Below, piece after piece: positions 1 through 6,021 of a stretch of DNA of 6,236 bases. This DNA comes from Pseudomonadota bacterium (GTDB taxonomy: Bacteria > Pseudomonadota > Alphaproteobacteria > Acetobacterales > Acetobacteraceae), in assembly GCA_021826485.1 (NCBI GenBank), contig JAKAZX010000247.1, forward strand, positions 1-6,236, in the 5' to 3' direction. Made by a program: the position numbers and the translations under genes. The notes beneath the pieces were generated by a model. The model was not told the origin of the DNA. It was given only the letters and a program-made list of their open reading frames with translations, and searched no databases. Positions within the stretch are counted from its first letter, which is position 1, and every line of letters begins with the position of its first letter.

Positions 1-738
1 GATGCGCTTGCGGATCGCGTGCGCGTGGGCCATCCGATCCGCCTCGTTCAGCGCCGCGAGGTCGGACAGGCTGATCGCCACCAGCACGCCGTTCAGCGGC
101 TGGCGCGGCCGGCTTTTCTTCAGCAGGCGCAGGAAGCCGATCCAGGCGCGGCTGTCCACGCCGCTGTTGCTGTCCTGCGTGGTGTAGCGCCCGGCGGTGT
201 CGATCATCACCGCCTGATCGGTGAACCACCAGTCGCAGTTGCGCGTGCCGCCGACACCGGCCACCGCATGTCCGGCGCCACCCTCGGCGAGCGGGAATTT
301 CAGGCCGCAATTCAGCAGCGCCGTGGTCTTGCCGGCGCCGGGCGGGCCGATGAACATGTACCACGGCAGCTGGTACAGATACCGCCGCGACCCGCCGAGC
401 TTGGCCTTCTTCAGCGCCGCCATCGCGGCTTTCAGCCGGTCCCCCAGCAGCGCCAGCTCCTCGGCCGAGGCGGTGGCGTCCGGATCCTCGGCCTTGGCCA
501 CGCCCTCGGCCAGCGCCTTGTCGCGCCCGCGCATGCGCAGTTCGTGGATCAGGTTTTCCACCAGCCACGCGACCAGCAGCACGGCGAGGCCGATGAACCG
601 GGCGAGGTCGGATTCGAACGGATGCAGCGCGCCGAAGCCGAGCAGCGGGCCGAAGAACCACAGGATCGCGCCCAGGATCACGACACCGACGAAGGTGCGC
701 AGCCAGCGGCTTCGCAGAATACGATAGAAAAAGGTCAT
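1..738 (-). CDS. tssM: TssM (IcmF family) T6SS inner-membrane protein, N-terminal part
   Basis: TssM is the large inner-membrane subunit of the T6SS trans-envelope complex; it links TssL to the lipoprotein TssJ across the periplasm. The 246 visible codons start at ATG 738-736 and stay open to the window edge; the rest of a protein usually over 1000 residues lies outside. Visible are a first membrane segment at about residues 13-33 running into WFFGPLLGFG, typical of the family, and a second at about 47-62. A cytoplasmic NTPase-like domain follows, with an intact Walker A (GPPGAGKTT, residues 131-139, bases 322-348), a Walker B-like MIDTAGRYT (178-186), and the family stretch PLNGVLVAISLSD (214-226). 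The start ATG overlaps the tssL stop (ATGA) and no Shine-Dalgarno sequence is evident, so translation is probably coupled to tssL. Assignment from family knowledge is very secure; only the 3' truncation by the window limits it. Confidence 0.96.
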   Translation of the reverse strand, partial: MTFFYRILRSRWLRTFVGVVILGAILWFFGPLLGFGALHPFESDLARFIGLAVLLVAWLVENLIHELRMRGRDKALAEGVAKAEDPDATASAEELALLGDRLKAAMAALKKAKLGGSRRYLYQLPWYMFIGPPGAGKTTALLNCGLKFPLAEGGAGHAVAGVGGTRNCDWWFTDQAVMIDTAGRYTTQDSNSGVDSRAWIGFLRLLKKSRPRQPLNGVLVAISLSDLAALNEADRMAHAHAIRKRI

Positions 739-2069
739 GGCAGGTTCGTCGTCTTGAGCAGCACCACGTCGGTGCGGCGGTTCTGCTGGCGCCCCTCGGC
801 GGTGGCGTTGGTGGCAAGCGGGTCGCTGTCGCCCTTGCCGACCGCGCGCACCCGTTTGGGGTCGCCGATCCCCTCGGCCAGCACTTTCGCCACCGCATCC
901 GCGCGCGCCTGGCTGAGCTGGTAGTTGGAGGGGAACTGCACCGTGTGGATCGGCTGATTGTCGGTATAGCCGTTCACCAGAACCTCGCCTTTTTCGGTCT
1001 TCAGCGCGCCGGCGATGCGGCCGAGCAGCGGCAGGTAATCCGGGCTCAGTGTCGCCGAGCCCGAGCCGAAGGTGCGGTTGAGCAGCCGTACCGTGATCGA
1101 CTGCGGGTCCTCCAGCACCTGCACGAGGCCGGCCTTGACCTCGGGTTCGAGGAATTTGTGCAGGTCGAGCATCGCGGCTGTCGGCGCGGGCGCGGGCGGC
1201 GGCGGTGGCGGCGGGATCGGCGCCGCGGCCACGGCCACGCGCGGGATCGCCAGCGCCCCGCGTGGCGGCAGGCCGTTGAGTTCGGTGAAGGTGATGTCGG
1301 ACGCCGCGGCGAGCGAGAAATCCAGCACCAGGTAGATCACGCAGGCGAGCCCCAGCGTGCCCAGGCCGATCAGCCACAGCGGCACGCGCTGGGCGAGCGG
1401 GCGATAGCCGGCGGCGATCCCGCGCCAGTGCGGCGACAGATCGCGCTCGAACTCCCCGCGCCGGGCGCGCAGGCCGCGATAGATACCCTCGCGCAGTTCC
1501 GTCAGCGCCGCCTCGCCGCGCTGCATCACCCGGTAGCGGCCCTTGAAGCCGAGCGAGGCGCACAGATACATCAGCTCGACCACCTCGCCGTTATGGCCGG
1601 GGTCTTTCTGCATCTGGTCGAGCAGATCGAAGAAGCGGTCGCCGCCGACGACTTCCTTGTGGAAGATGCCGGTCATGGTCTGCGCCGCCCAGGCGCTGTT
1701 GCTGCCCCAGGGCGTGCTGAGCACGACATCGTCGATGGTGGCGCACAGCGCGTAGCGGGCGACCCGCAGCGCGCGGCTTTCCAGGCCGGTTTGCAGCGCC
1801 TGCGTCTCGAACTGGCGGATCGCCTCGACCATGCCGCGCTTCAGCCGGTCCAGGTCCGGCGCGCGGCCGCCATCGGCGCCGATGCGCACGATGCCCGCCA
1901 GCACCGGGGCGGCGGCGGCCAGCAGCTTGCTGGTGCCGGTCGGCGCCAGCGCCACCGCCGCCGCCGGCGCCGAGGGCGGCGGCACGGGCGCGGCGGCCCG
2001 ACCACCCGGGCGCGGACGGATGACGGTCGCGTCGTTGTCCGTCGGTTCGGCGAAGGGATCGTCACTCAT
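735..2069 (-). CDS. tssL: TssL with C-terminal OmpA-like domain (DotU family)
   Basis: TssL is the DotU-like inner-membrane partner of TssM; this is the extended form that also reaches peptidoglycan. The 444 residues run as follows: a Pro/Ala-rich N-terminal tail (1-45) with the motif DATVIRPRPGGR (13-24); a cytoplasmic DotU domain (about 47-225) with ATIDDVVLSTPWG (110-122), GGDRFFDLLDQM (142-153) and LGFKGRYR (173-180); one membrane segment (230-250); a periplasmic Pro-rich linker (284-298); and an OmpA-like domain (about 310-440) with VNGYTDNQPI (365-374), LSQARADAV (384-392) and GRQQNRRTDV (426-435). The D370/R388 pair expected to grip diaminopimelate is present. The start at 2069 has a strong ribosome site 8 bases upstream. 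It lies 36 bases after tssK and overlaps tssM by 4 bases. Thr15 matches by position the TssL threonine phosphorylated in Agrobacterium; that equivalence is inference. Confidence 0.96.
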   Translation of the reverse strand: MSDDPFAEPTDNDATVIRPRPGGRAAAPVPPPSAPAAAVALAPTGTSKLLAAAAPVLAGIVRIGADGGRAPDLDRLKRGMVEAIRQFETQALQTGLESRALRVARYALCATIDDVVLSTPWGSNSAWAAQTMTGIFHKEVVGGDRFFDLLDQMQKDPGHNGEVVELMYLCASLGFKGRYRVMQRGEAALTELREGIYRGLRARRGEFERDLSPHWRGIAAGYRPLAQRVPLWLIGLGTLGLACVIYLVLDFSLAAASDITFTELNGLPPRGALAIPRVAVAAAPIPPPPPPPAPAPTAAMLDLHKFLEPEVKAGLVQVLEDPQSITVRLLNRTFGSGSATLSPDYLPLLGRIAGALKTEKGEVLVNGYTDNQPIHTVQFPSNYQLSQARADAVAKVLAEGIGDPKRVRAVGKGDSDPLATNATAEGRQQNRRTDVVLLKTTNLP

Positions 2070-2077
2070 GCACGCTT

Positions 2078-2085
2078 CTCCCCCT
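2078..2085 (-). promoter_or_regulatory. Ribosome binding site of tssL
   Basis: AGGGGGAG reads on the minus strand 8 bases before ATG 2069. It sits inside the 36-base tssK-tssL gap, is the strongest purine run in the gap, and fixes the tssL start at the residue before the SDDPF tail. Confidence 0.7.
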
Positions 2086-2105
2086 GCGTCGCGGCGGTGT
2101 CCGCG

Positions 2106-3443
2106 TCACGACCGGATCGCCCAGCACTCCATCTCAAGCCCCGGCACTTCGCCAGTGACATGAATCGCGATACCCCCCGACCGCGCCAGCGCCGCCCAGT
2201 AGGCGGAGCTGCGGTCGAGTTCGAAATATGTTGTGCCGGCGTAATATGGCAACTGCCGCGGCGCCACCGGCAGCGGGCGCACCGCGATGCCAGGCAGGGC
2301 CACGTTGATGAGCTCGCGGATCTGCTCGACCGGGCCGATCTTGCACAGCGTCGGGAAATTGCGCCGCAGCGATTCCGCCGGGATCTGCGCCTTGACCGCC
2401 AGCACCCAGGTGGCGTTGGCGACCAGCGTGCGGTCGCTGATCGGCCCCACGCGGATGCCGAACTTCCTTTCCTGCAACGGAATGGGCACCGCGTTCTGTT
2501 CCAGCACGGCGGACAGCGATTGCCGCAGCGCCGCGATGACGGGGCGGAACGTCGCCGTCAGGTCGTCGTGCTTGTATGGCGGAAACGGCTGCGGGCGCTT
2601 GCGGGTTTCGGTGAACGTCGCCAGCTCGCCGGCCAGCGCCACGGCCATCTGATAGAACGTCTCCGGGTGCAACTGGTTCACGGTGGACGCGAAGTGGGCG
2701 ACCAGCGGCTCGTAGCGGTTGCACAGTTGCAGCATCATGTAGTCGCCCAGCTCGCCCGCTCCGCGCGTGCCGCCCTCGGAGATGCGGCCGGCCAGCGCCT
2801 CCGCGCGATGGTGCAGCAGGCCTTGCAGCGTGGCGACGAAGCCGGCCAGCACCGGGGCGGCCTCGGTCACCAGGATCGGCGGGATATAGGCCTCGTCGAG
2901 CATCACGCTCTTGTCCGGGCGGATCTCGGCAATGCGGGCGAGGCCGATGGCGGCGTGGCCGGCGCGGGCGGCCCCTTCCAGCGCATAGCGCAGCCGCAGC
3001 CGCCCGACCTGCACCACGGCACTGCCCTGGTAGCCGGCATTGGTGTCGGCGGCTTCGTGCTCGGCGACCACGTAGCGCGCCACCGTCTCCACCTGCTCGG
3101 GCGGCGCCGTCTCCACGCCCCCGGGCTGGCGGGCGGGCAGGATCAGATAGACGGTGCTGTTGCGCGCGGTCTCCGGCAGGTCGATCGGGCGCGGCGGATC
3201 GACATCGCCCGGCGCCGTGAACGGCGTGCCGTCCGGCAGGATGCCGGCGGCCACGCGCACGGCGAATTTTCCAAGCGTCAACTGGTCGGCATCGAGTTCC
3301 AGCCGCGTCAGCCCCCAGCTGAACGGCCGCAGGCCGGCGGTGCTCGCGCGCACCAGCCGCTCCATATAGCGTTCCTGCTGTTGCAGGTGCTGCGGCTGAA
3401 GGAACAGCCCCTCCGACCAGACGACCTTGTTCTCCCAGCTCAT
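2106..3443 (-). CDS. tssK: TssK baseplate-to-membrane-complex adaptor
   Basis: TssK is a cytoplasmic trimer that attaches the T6SS baseplate wedges (TssE/F/G) to the cytoplasmic parts of TssL and TssM. The 445-residue length is normal for the family. Family signatures are visible at both ends: KVVWSEGLFLQPQHLQQQERY (6-26) at the N-terminus, where the only notable departures from the common form are Leu for Met and Gln for Arg, and PGLEMECWAIR (434-444) at the C-terminus. No signal peptide or membrane segment is present. The start ATG at 3443 is 2 bases after the tssJ stop. The bases just upstream contain no clear Shine-Dalgarno sequence, so translation is probably coupled to tssJ. The gene sits between tssJ and tssL as in the Vibrio cholerae vas cluster. 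I see nothing disrupted. Confidence 0.97.
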   Translation of the reverse strand: MSWENKVVWSEGLFLQPQHLQQQERYMERLVRASTAGLRPFSWGLTRLELDADQLTLGKFAVRVAAGILPDGTPFTAPGDVDPPRPIDLPETARNSTVYLILPARQPGGVETAPPEQVETVARYVVAEHEAADTNAGYQGSAVVQVGRLRLRYALEGAARAGHAAIGLARIAEIRPDKSVMLDEAYIPPILVTEAAPVLAGFVATLQGLLHHRAEALAGRISEGGTRGAGELGDYMMLQLCNRYEPLVAHFASTVNQLHPETFYQMAVALAGELATFTETRKRPQPFPPYKHDDLTATFRPVIAALRQSLSAVLEQNAVPIPLQERKFGIRVGPISDRTLVANATWVLAVKAQIPAESLRRNFPTLCKIGPVEQIRELINVALPGIAVRPLPVAPRQLPYYAGTTYFELDRSSAYWAALARSGGIAIHVTGEVPGLEMECWAIRS

Positions 3444-3445
3444 CG

Positions 3446-3928
3446 TCAGGGTGCCGGCGCGAGCGCGAGACCGGCCTTGCCGGCGGTAACGGTGAGTGTC
3501 GTCGTCTGGTGCGGCGCCACCGCCGTGGTCAGGCGCCAGACCACGGCCTGATAGTCGCGATAGGCGGCGAACACGCCGATGGCCTTGACCGTGTCGATCG
3601 GGGTCAGGGTGATCGCCTTGCTGGTGCCCGGCGCGATGATCATGTCGTCGCGCTTGACCAGGTCAGGCCCCAGCGTCGCCTGATCCTGGCTGAACAACTG
3701 GAAGAACTCGGCCCCGGTGAAGGCGCTGGTGGACGCAAGCTGGTACACCCGCAGCGCCACCGGCGCGCCCTGCCCGGCCGTCGTCTGGTTGGCGTCCGCC
3801 GAGGCCGCCAGCGTCAGCGCCACCACGGTCGGGGGCACCGGCGGCGGTGGCGCGGCACATCCGGCCAGTGAAGCCGTCAGCACGAGCGCGCCCAGGGCGA
3901 TGCTCGTTGCGCGCATCCGCCGATCCAT
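3446..3928 (-). CDS. tssJ: TssJ outer-membrane lipoprotein
   Basis: TssJ is the lipoprotein that caps the T6SS membrane complex at the inner face of the outer membrane and binds the periplasmic part of TssM. The product has 160 residues. A positively charged start (MDRRMR) is followed by a hydrophobic segment (7-23) and a lipobox LAGC with Cys24 as the lipidated residue. The residue after Cys is Ala, not Asp, which fits Lol-dependent export to the outer membrane. A Pro-rich spacer (27-33) precedes the beta-sandwich domain, with VALRVYQL (57-64), DLVKRDDMIIAPG (89-101) and IGVFAAYRDYQAVVWR (117-132), the last being the family hallmark. I chose ATG 3928 because GGAGGT lies 5 bases upstream; ATG 3916 is a weaker alternative giving 156 residues. 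The frame is open far upstream of 3928, but the residues there are unlike any T6SS protein and overlap fha. Confidence 0.95.
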   Translation of the reverse strand: MDRRMRATSIALGALVLTASLAGCAAPPPPVPPTVVALTLAASADANQTTAGQGAPVALRVYQLASTSAFTGAEFFQLFSQDQATLGPDLVKRDDMIIAPGTSKAITLTPIDTVKAIGVFAAYRDYQAVVWRLTTAVAPHQTTTLTVTAGKAGLALAPAP

Positions 3929-3933
3929 GTTCG

Positions 3934-3939
3934 ACCTCC
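3934..3939 (-). promoter_or_regulatory. Ribosome binding site of tssJ
   Basis: GGAGGT on the minus strand lies 5 bases before ATG 3928. It decides the start against the internal ATG at 3916 and against any start farther upstream in the long open frame. Confidence 0.8.
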
Positions 3940-3961
3940 GCCGTGTTACGCGCGGCAATCT

Positions 3962-3979
3962 GGCCCGGAACGCCAGGCC
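3962..3979 (-). other. Hairpin in the fha-tssJ gap
   Basis: The 77-base gap between fha and tssJ (3929-4005) holds a perfect 7-base-pair stem in the mRNA sense: GGCCTGG, loop CGTT, CCGGGCC, with one G-U pair. No U-run follows on either strand, so it does not look like a standard intrinsic terminator. It could set the 3' end or processing point of the fha part of the message, or be a chance product of high G+C. Apart from this and the tssJ ribosome site I see no promoter-like boxes in the gap. Confidence 0.35.
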
Positions 3980-4005
3980 GGTAAAAGACTTTGTTGTGGC
4001 CCCGG

Positions 4006-5397
4006 TCAGAGCTTGCGCATTTGCGCGTCGTAGGCGCGGGCGAATTCGCGGCCGAACACGGATTGGAAGTCGTCCTCCGCCTCGCGCTGGATCTCGCCGT
4101 AGGTGGCGCAGAACAGCTCCCAGGTGCGCGCCTTGCGCGCCGAGGGCATGATGGTGTCGAGCAGGCCGCCCTTGCTCAGCCGCTGCTCCAGCGCCGCCGG
4201 CTCGAAGCGCTTCAGCAGCGCCATCAGCGCCGTCTGCACCCCGGCCATCACCGCCATCTCGTGCGAGCTGATATCGGCGAACGCCTCGCGGGCGGCCGCG
4301 ATCGGCGTCTGGTAGCCGGGGCGGCCGGGGACGAGCAGGGCCGCCACCGCGTCGTCCGGGGTGACAGAGAATTTCAGCGCGTTGTTGTCGCGCGCGCGCA
4401 GCATGGTCTGTTCCACGCGCAGCTCGTTCTTGATCGCCGCGCGCGAGATCAGCACCTGCCGCACGCCCTCGACCATGGCGCGGAACACCTCGCCCGCGGC
4501 GCGCATGGCCGCGTCCGGATCGGGCCCTGTGGCAAGGCCCGCAACCCCCGCCCCTTCCAGGAACGCCGCCAGCAGCCGCGCGGCATCCGCCCCCGATGGC
4601 GCCGGCGGCGGGGCCACGGGCTGCACCGCGACGGGCGGCGGGGCAATCGGCTGGGCGACCGGGGGGGCGACCGGCGCCGGCTCGGGCGGCGGAACAACTT
4701 GCGCCGGCGGGCCGGGGGGAAGATCGCCCAGCAGCTCGTCGAAATCGAAATCCTCCGGGCTCGGCGGCACGATCGCGCGCGGCGGCGTGAACGCATGCAC
4801 CGGCGCGTCCGCGTGGTCGGCGTGCGAGGGGCCCTGCCAATCCTGCTTCGGCGCCGGCGCCAGCAGATCGTCGTCGAAGCCGAGGCCCCCGCCCCCGGCC
4901 GCCTCGGGCGGCGCGAACGGATCGTCGGTGCGCCACGCCTGCGGCGCGGGGGCCGCGATCGGGTGCTGGAAGCCGGATTGCGCGGCGCCGAACGCCCCGT
5001 CCAGCGGGTCGTCGAGCACGTCGAGCGGATCGAGCCGGGCGCCGAACTCGGCCGGCGGCGGGGCCGCCTTCGCGACCGGCGGGCCGCTCTCCTCGACGCT
5101 GAACACGTAGTCGCCGAGCCGGAACTCGTCGCCATCGGTCAGGATCACCTGGCCGTCGCGCGGCACCCGCGTCGCCGAGCCGTTGACGAACACGCCATTG
5201 GTGCTGACATCGGTCAGCACGTAGCGCCCGCCCTCCAGCGTGATAAAGCAGTGCGTCTTGGACAGCAGCCGGTCCGGGTCCGGCAGCACCCAGCCGTTGT
5301 CGGGGGAGCGGCCGATGGCTAGATTCCCCTCGGTCAGCGTGCGGCGCTCAGGGCCCGCCGCGCCGCGCGCGCCGGCCAGCGTCAGGGTCAGCGGCAT
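4006..5397 (-). CDS. tagH: FHA-domain T6SS regulator (TagH/Fha)
   Basis: This cytoplasmic FHA protein reads threonine phosphorylation and promotes T6SS assembly after kinase (PpkA-type) signalling. The product has 463 residues. The N-terminal FHA domain (about 22-102) keeps its phosphothreonine-binding residues: GRS (29-31), SKTH (46-49) and STNG (65-68). A long linker (about 103-268) is acidic and then Pro/Ala-rich, so probably disordered; it includes DFDFDELLGDL (216-226). The C-terminal domain (about 270-460) is the T6SS-specific one, with KNELRVEQTMLRARDNNALK (323-342), FSVTPDDAV (343-351) and ARTWELFCATYGEIQREAEDDF (423-444, in part diagnostic). ATG 5397 is chosen because GGGGAG lies 6 bases upstream and the FHA fold begins at once; the frame stays open upstream but reads as nonsense opposite the plus-strand gene. 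It is first in the operon. No kinase or phosphatase gene is visible here. Confidence 0.93.
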   Translation of the reverse strand: MPLTLTLAGARGAAGPERRTLTEGNLAIGRSPDNGWVLPDPDRLLSKTHCFITLEGGRYVLTDVSTNGVFVNGSATRVPRDGQVILTDGDEFRLGDYVFSVEESGPPVAKAAPPPAEFGARLDPLDVLDDPLDGAFGAAQSGFQHPIAAPAPQAWRTDDPFAPPEAAGGGGLGFDDDLLAPAPKQDWQGPSHADHADAPVHAFTPPRAIVPPSPEDFDFDELLGDLPPGPPAQVVPPPEPAPVAPPVAQPIAPPPVAVQPVAPPPAPSGADAARLLAAFLEGAGVAGLATGPDPDAAMRAAGEVFRAMVEGVRQVLISRAAIKNELRVEQTMLRARDNNALKFSVTPDDAVAALLVPGRPGYQTPIAAAREAFADISSHEMAVMAGVQTALMALLKRFEPAALEQRLSKGGLLDTIMPSARKARTWELFCATYGEIQREAEDDFQSVFGREFARAYDAQMRKL

Positions 5398-5403
5398 GGC
5401 AGG

Positions 5404-5409
5404 CTCCCC
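5404..5409 (-). promoter_or_regulatory. Ribosome binding site of tagH
   Basis: GGGGAG on the minus strand lies 6 bases before ATG 5397 and decides the tagH start against the long upstream extension of the same frame. Confidence 0.7.
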
Positions 5410-5440
5410 ATGCGACGGGGCCGGTTGTCGTCCACTCTCG

Positions 5441-5446
5441 CGGAGG
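5441..5446 (+). promoter_or_regulatory. Ribosome binding site of the plus-strand gene
   Basis: CGGAGG lies 5 bases before ATG 5452. It favours this start over the in-frame ATG at 5410, which would overlap the tagH ribosome site and has no comparable purine run at a fitting distance. Confidence 0.75.
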
Positions 5447-5451
5447 CTTGC

Positions 5452-6000
5452 ATGGCGGATATCACATTGGCCGAGTTCAACGGTCGGGTCTTCCTGGTGG
5501 GCGGCGAAGCCTATCTGAACGATCTGCTCGCCAATACGCTGGCCCGGGAAGTTAGCATCGAACTGGTGCAGTGCGAACGCCAGTCCGCGGTTCACGAACT
5601 CTGGGTACAGCATTGCGGCCAGCCGGAGAGCGACGGGCTGCCCTGGGTGATCCACCCCGCCATCGCCAACCGCATCCGCCGCCGCTCGCCGGACTACGCG
5701 GTGTTCTTCGCGCAGTGGTCGGCGATGCTGGACACCGATGCGCTCGCGGTGATCAACGCGGCGGCGTCCTGGGCCGAAGCCAATCCCGCCGCCCCGGTGC
5801 TGATCGCGGAATACCTCGACGCCGGCGCCGCCCCGGCCATCGCCGCCCTGTCCGGCCTGCGCGCGCAACTGATCGAGGACCGGCTGGCCGAGGCCGGCGT
5901 GGAGCGCGCCCGCATCACCCGCACCCGCCGCGACATCGCCGACGTGCCCGGCATGACCGAGGAAAGCCAGCGCGTCGATATCGTCATCCGCGCGGGGTGA
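5452..6000 (+). CDS. Unnamed T6SS-locus protein with degenerate OmpA-like C-terminal half
   Basis: I do not recognise this 182-residue protein by name. It has no signal peptide, lipobox or membrane segment, so it is probably cytoplasmic. Residues 1-80 form an unassigned region with two cysteines (41, 55). Residues 82-180 follow the order of an OmpA/MotB-like domain: YAVFFAQWSAMLDTDA (82-97) as the opening strand and helix; PVLIAEYLDAG (115-125) where the family has a GxTDxxG strand; LSGLRAQLI (133-141) for LSxxRAxxV; LAEAGVERARI (145-155); and ESQRVDIVI (171-179) for the closing NRRVxIxI strand. Asp123 and Arg137 sit where the diaminopimelate-binding pair normally lies, but the conserved Thr before Asp and the Asn before LS are missing. 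It diverges from tagH and is monocistronic here, converging on the next gene. Codon use and base composition match its neighbours, so it is a real gene; the fold call is inference. Confidence 0.85.
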   Translation: MADITLAEFNGRVFLVGGEAYLNDLLANTLAREVSIELVQCERQSAVHELWVQHCGQPESDGLPWVIHPAIANRIRRRSPDYAVFFAQWSAMLDTDALAVINAAASWAEANPAAPVLIAEYLDAGAAPAIAALSGLRAQLIEDRLAEAGVERARITRTRRDIADVPGMTEESQRVDIVIRAG

Positions 6001-6020
6001 CGGGCAAGGCGCGCACCCCG
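5993..6020. terminator. Possible bidirectional terminator hairpin between convergent genes
   Basis: CGGGGTG at 5993-5999 pairs perfectly with CACCCCG at 6014-6020 around a 14-base loop. It spans the plus-strand stop codon and most of the 21-base gap to the stop of the opposed gene. The position suits a shared terminator, but there is no proper T-run on either side (only CTATTTC on the plus side), so its strength is doubtful. Confidence 0.3.
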
Positions 6021-6021
6021 G

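Larger units (their letters stand above)
5398..5451. promoter_or_regulatory. Divergent gap between tagH and the plus-strand gene
   Basis: Only 54 bases separate the two opposed start codons, and both ribosome sites lie inside. Any promoter for the tagH-tssM operon must therefore lie here or within the plus-strand gene, and the reverse holds for the plus-strand gene. I see no convincing -35/-10 pair on either strand. A small inverted repeat, CCCC-7 bases-GGGG (5406-5420), covers the tagH ribosome site. That divergent promoters exist is inferred from gene orientation alone. Confidence 0.35.

Noticed and set aside
19..924. A 301-codon plus-strand open frame at the left end
   Set aside because: It overlaps tssM and the 3' part of tssL antisense. 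The minus strand gives intact Walker A and membrane segments of TssM.
1187..1216. GGC-rich run that could be read as a simple-sequence repeat
   Set aside because: On the coding strand it encodes the Pro-rich linker of TssL (residues 284-298), a normal periplasmic spacer.
945..3551. An 868-codon open frame on the plus strand opposite tssL, tssK and part of tssJ
   Set aside because: It is very rich in Arg, Gln, His and Ala with no recognisable domain, and lies antisense to three clear T6SS genes. Such frames arise from the G/C third positions of the real genes.
3929..4936. N-terminal extension of the tssJ frame by over 300 codons
   Set aside because: The extension is Arg/Gly/Ala-rich, overlaps tagH in another frame, and would bury the TssJ lipoprotein signal; GGAGGT before 3928 fixes the start.
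3991..5322. A 443-codon plus-strand open frame opposite the FHA gene
   Set aside because: Arg-rich, no fold or motif, wholly antisense to tagH, whose FHA and C-terminal motifs are unmistakable.
5398..5868. N-terminal extension of the tagH frame by 157 codons
   Set aside because: It is antisense to the plus-strand gene and has no domain; the FHA domain begins just after ATG 5397, which has a good ribosome site.
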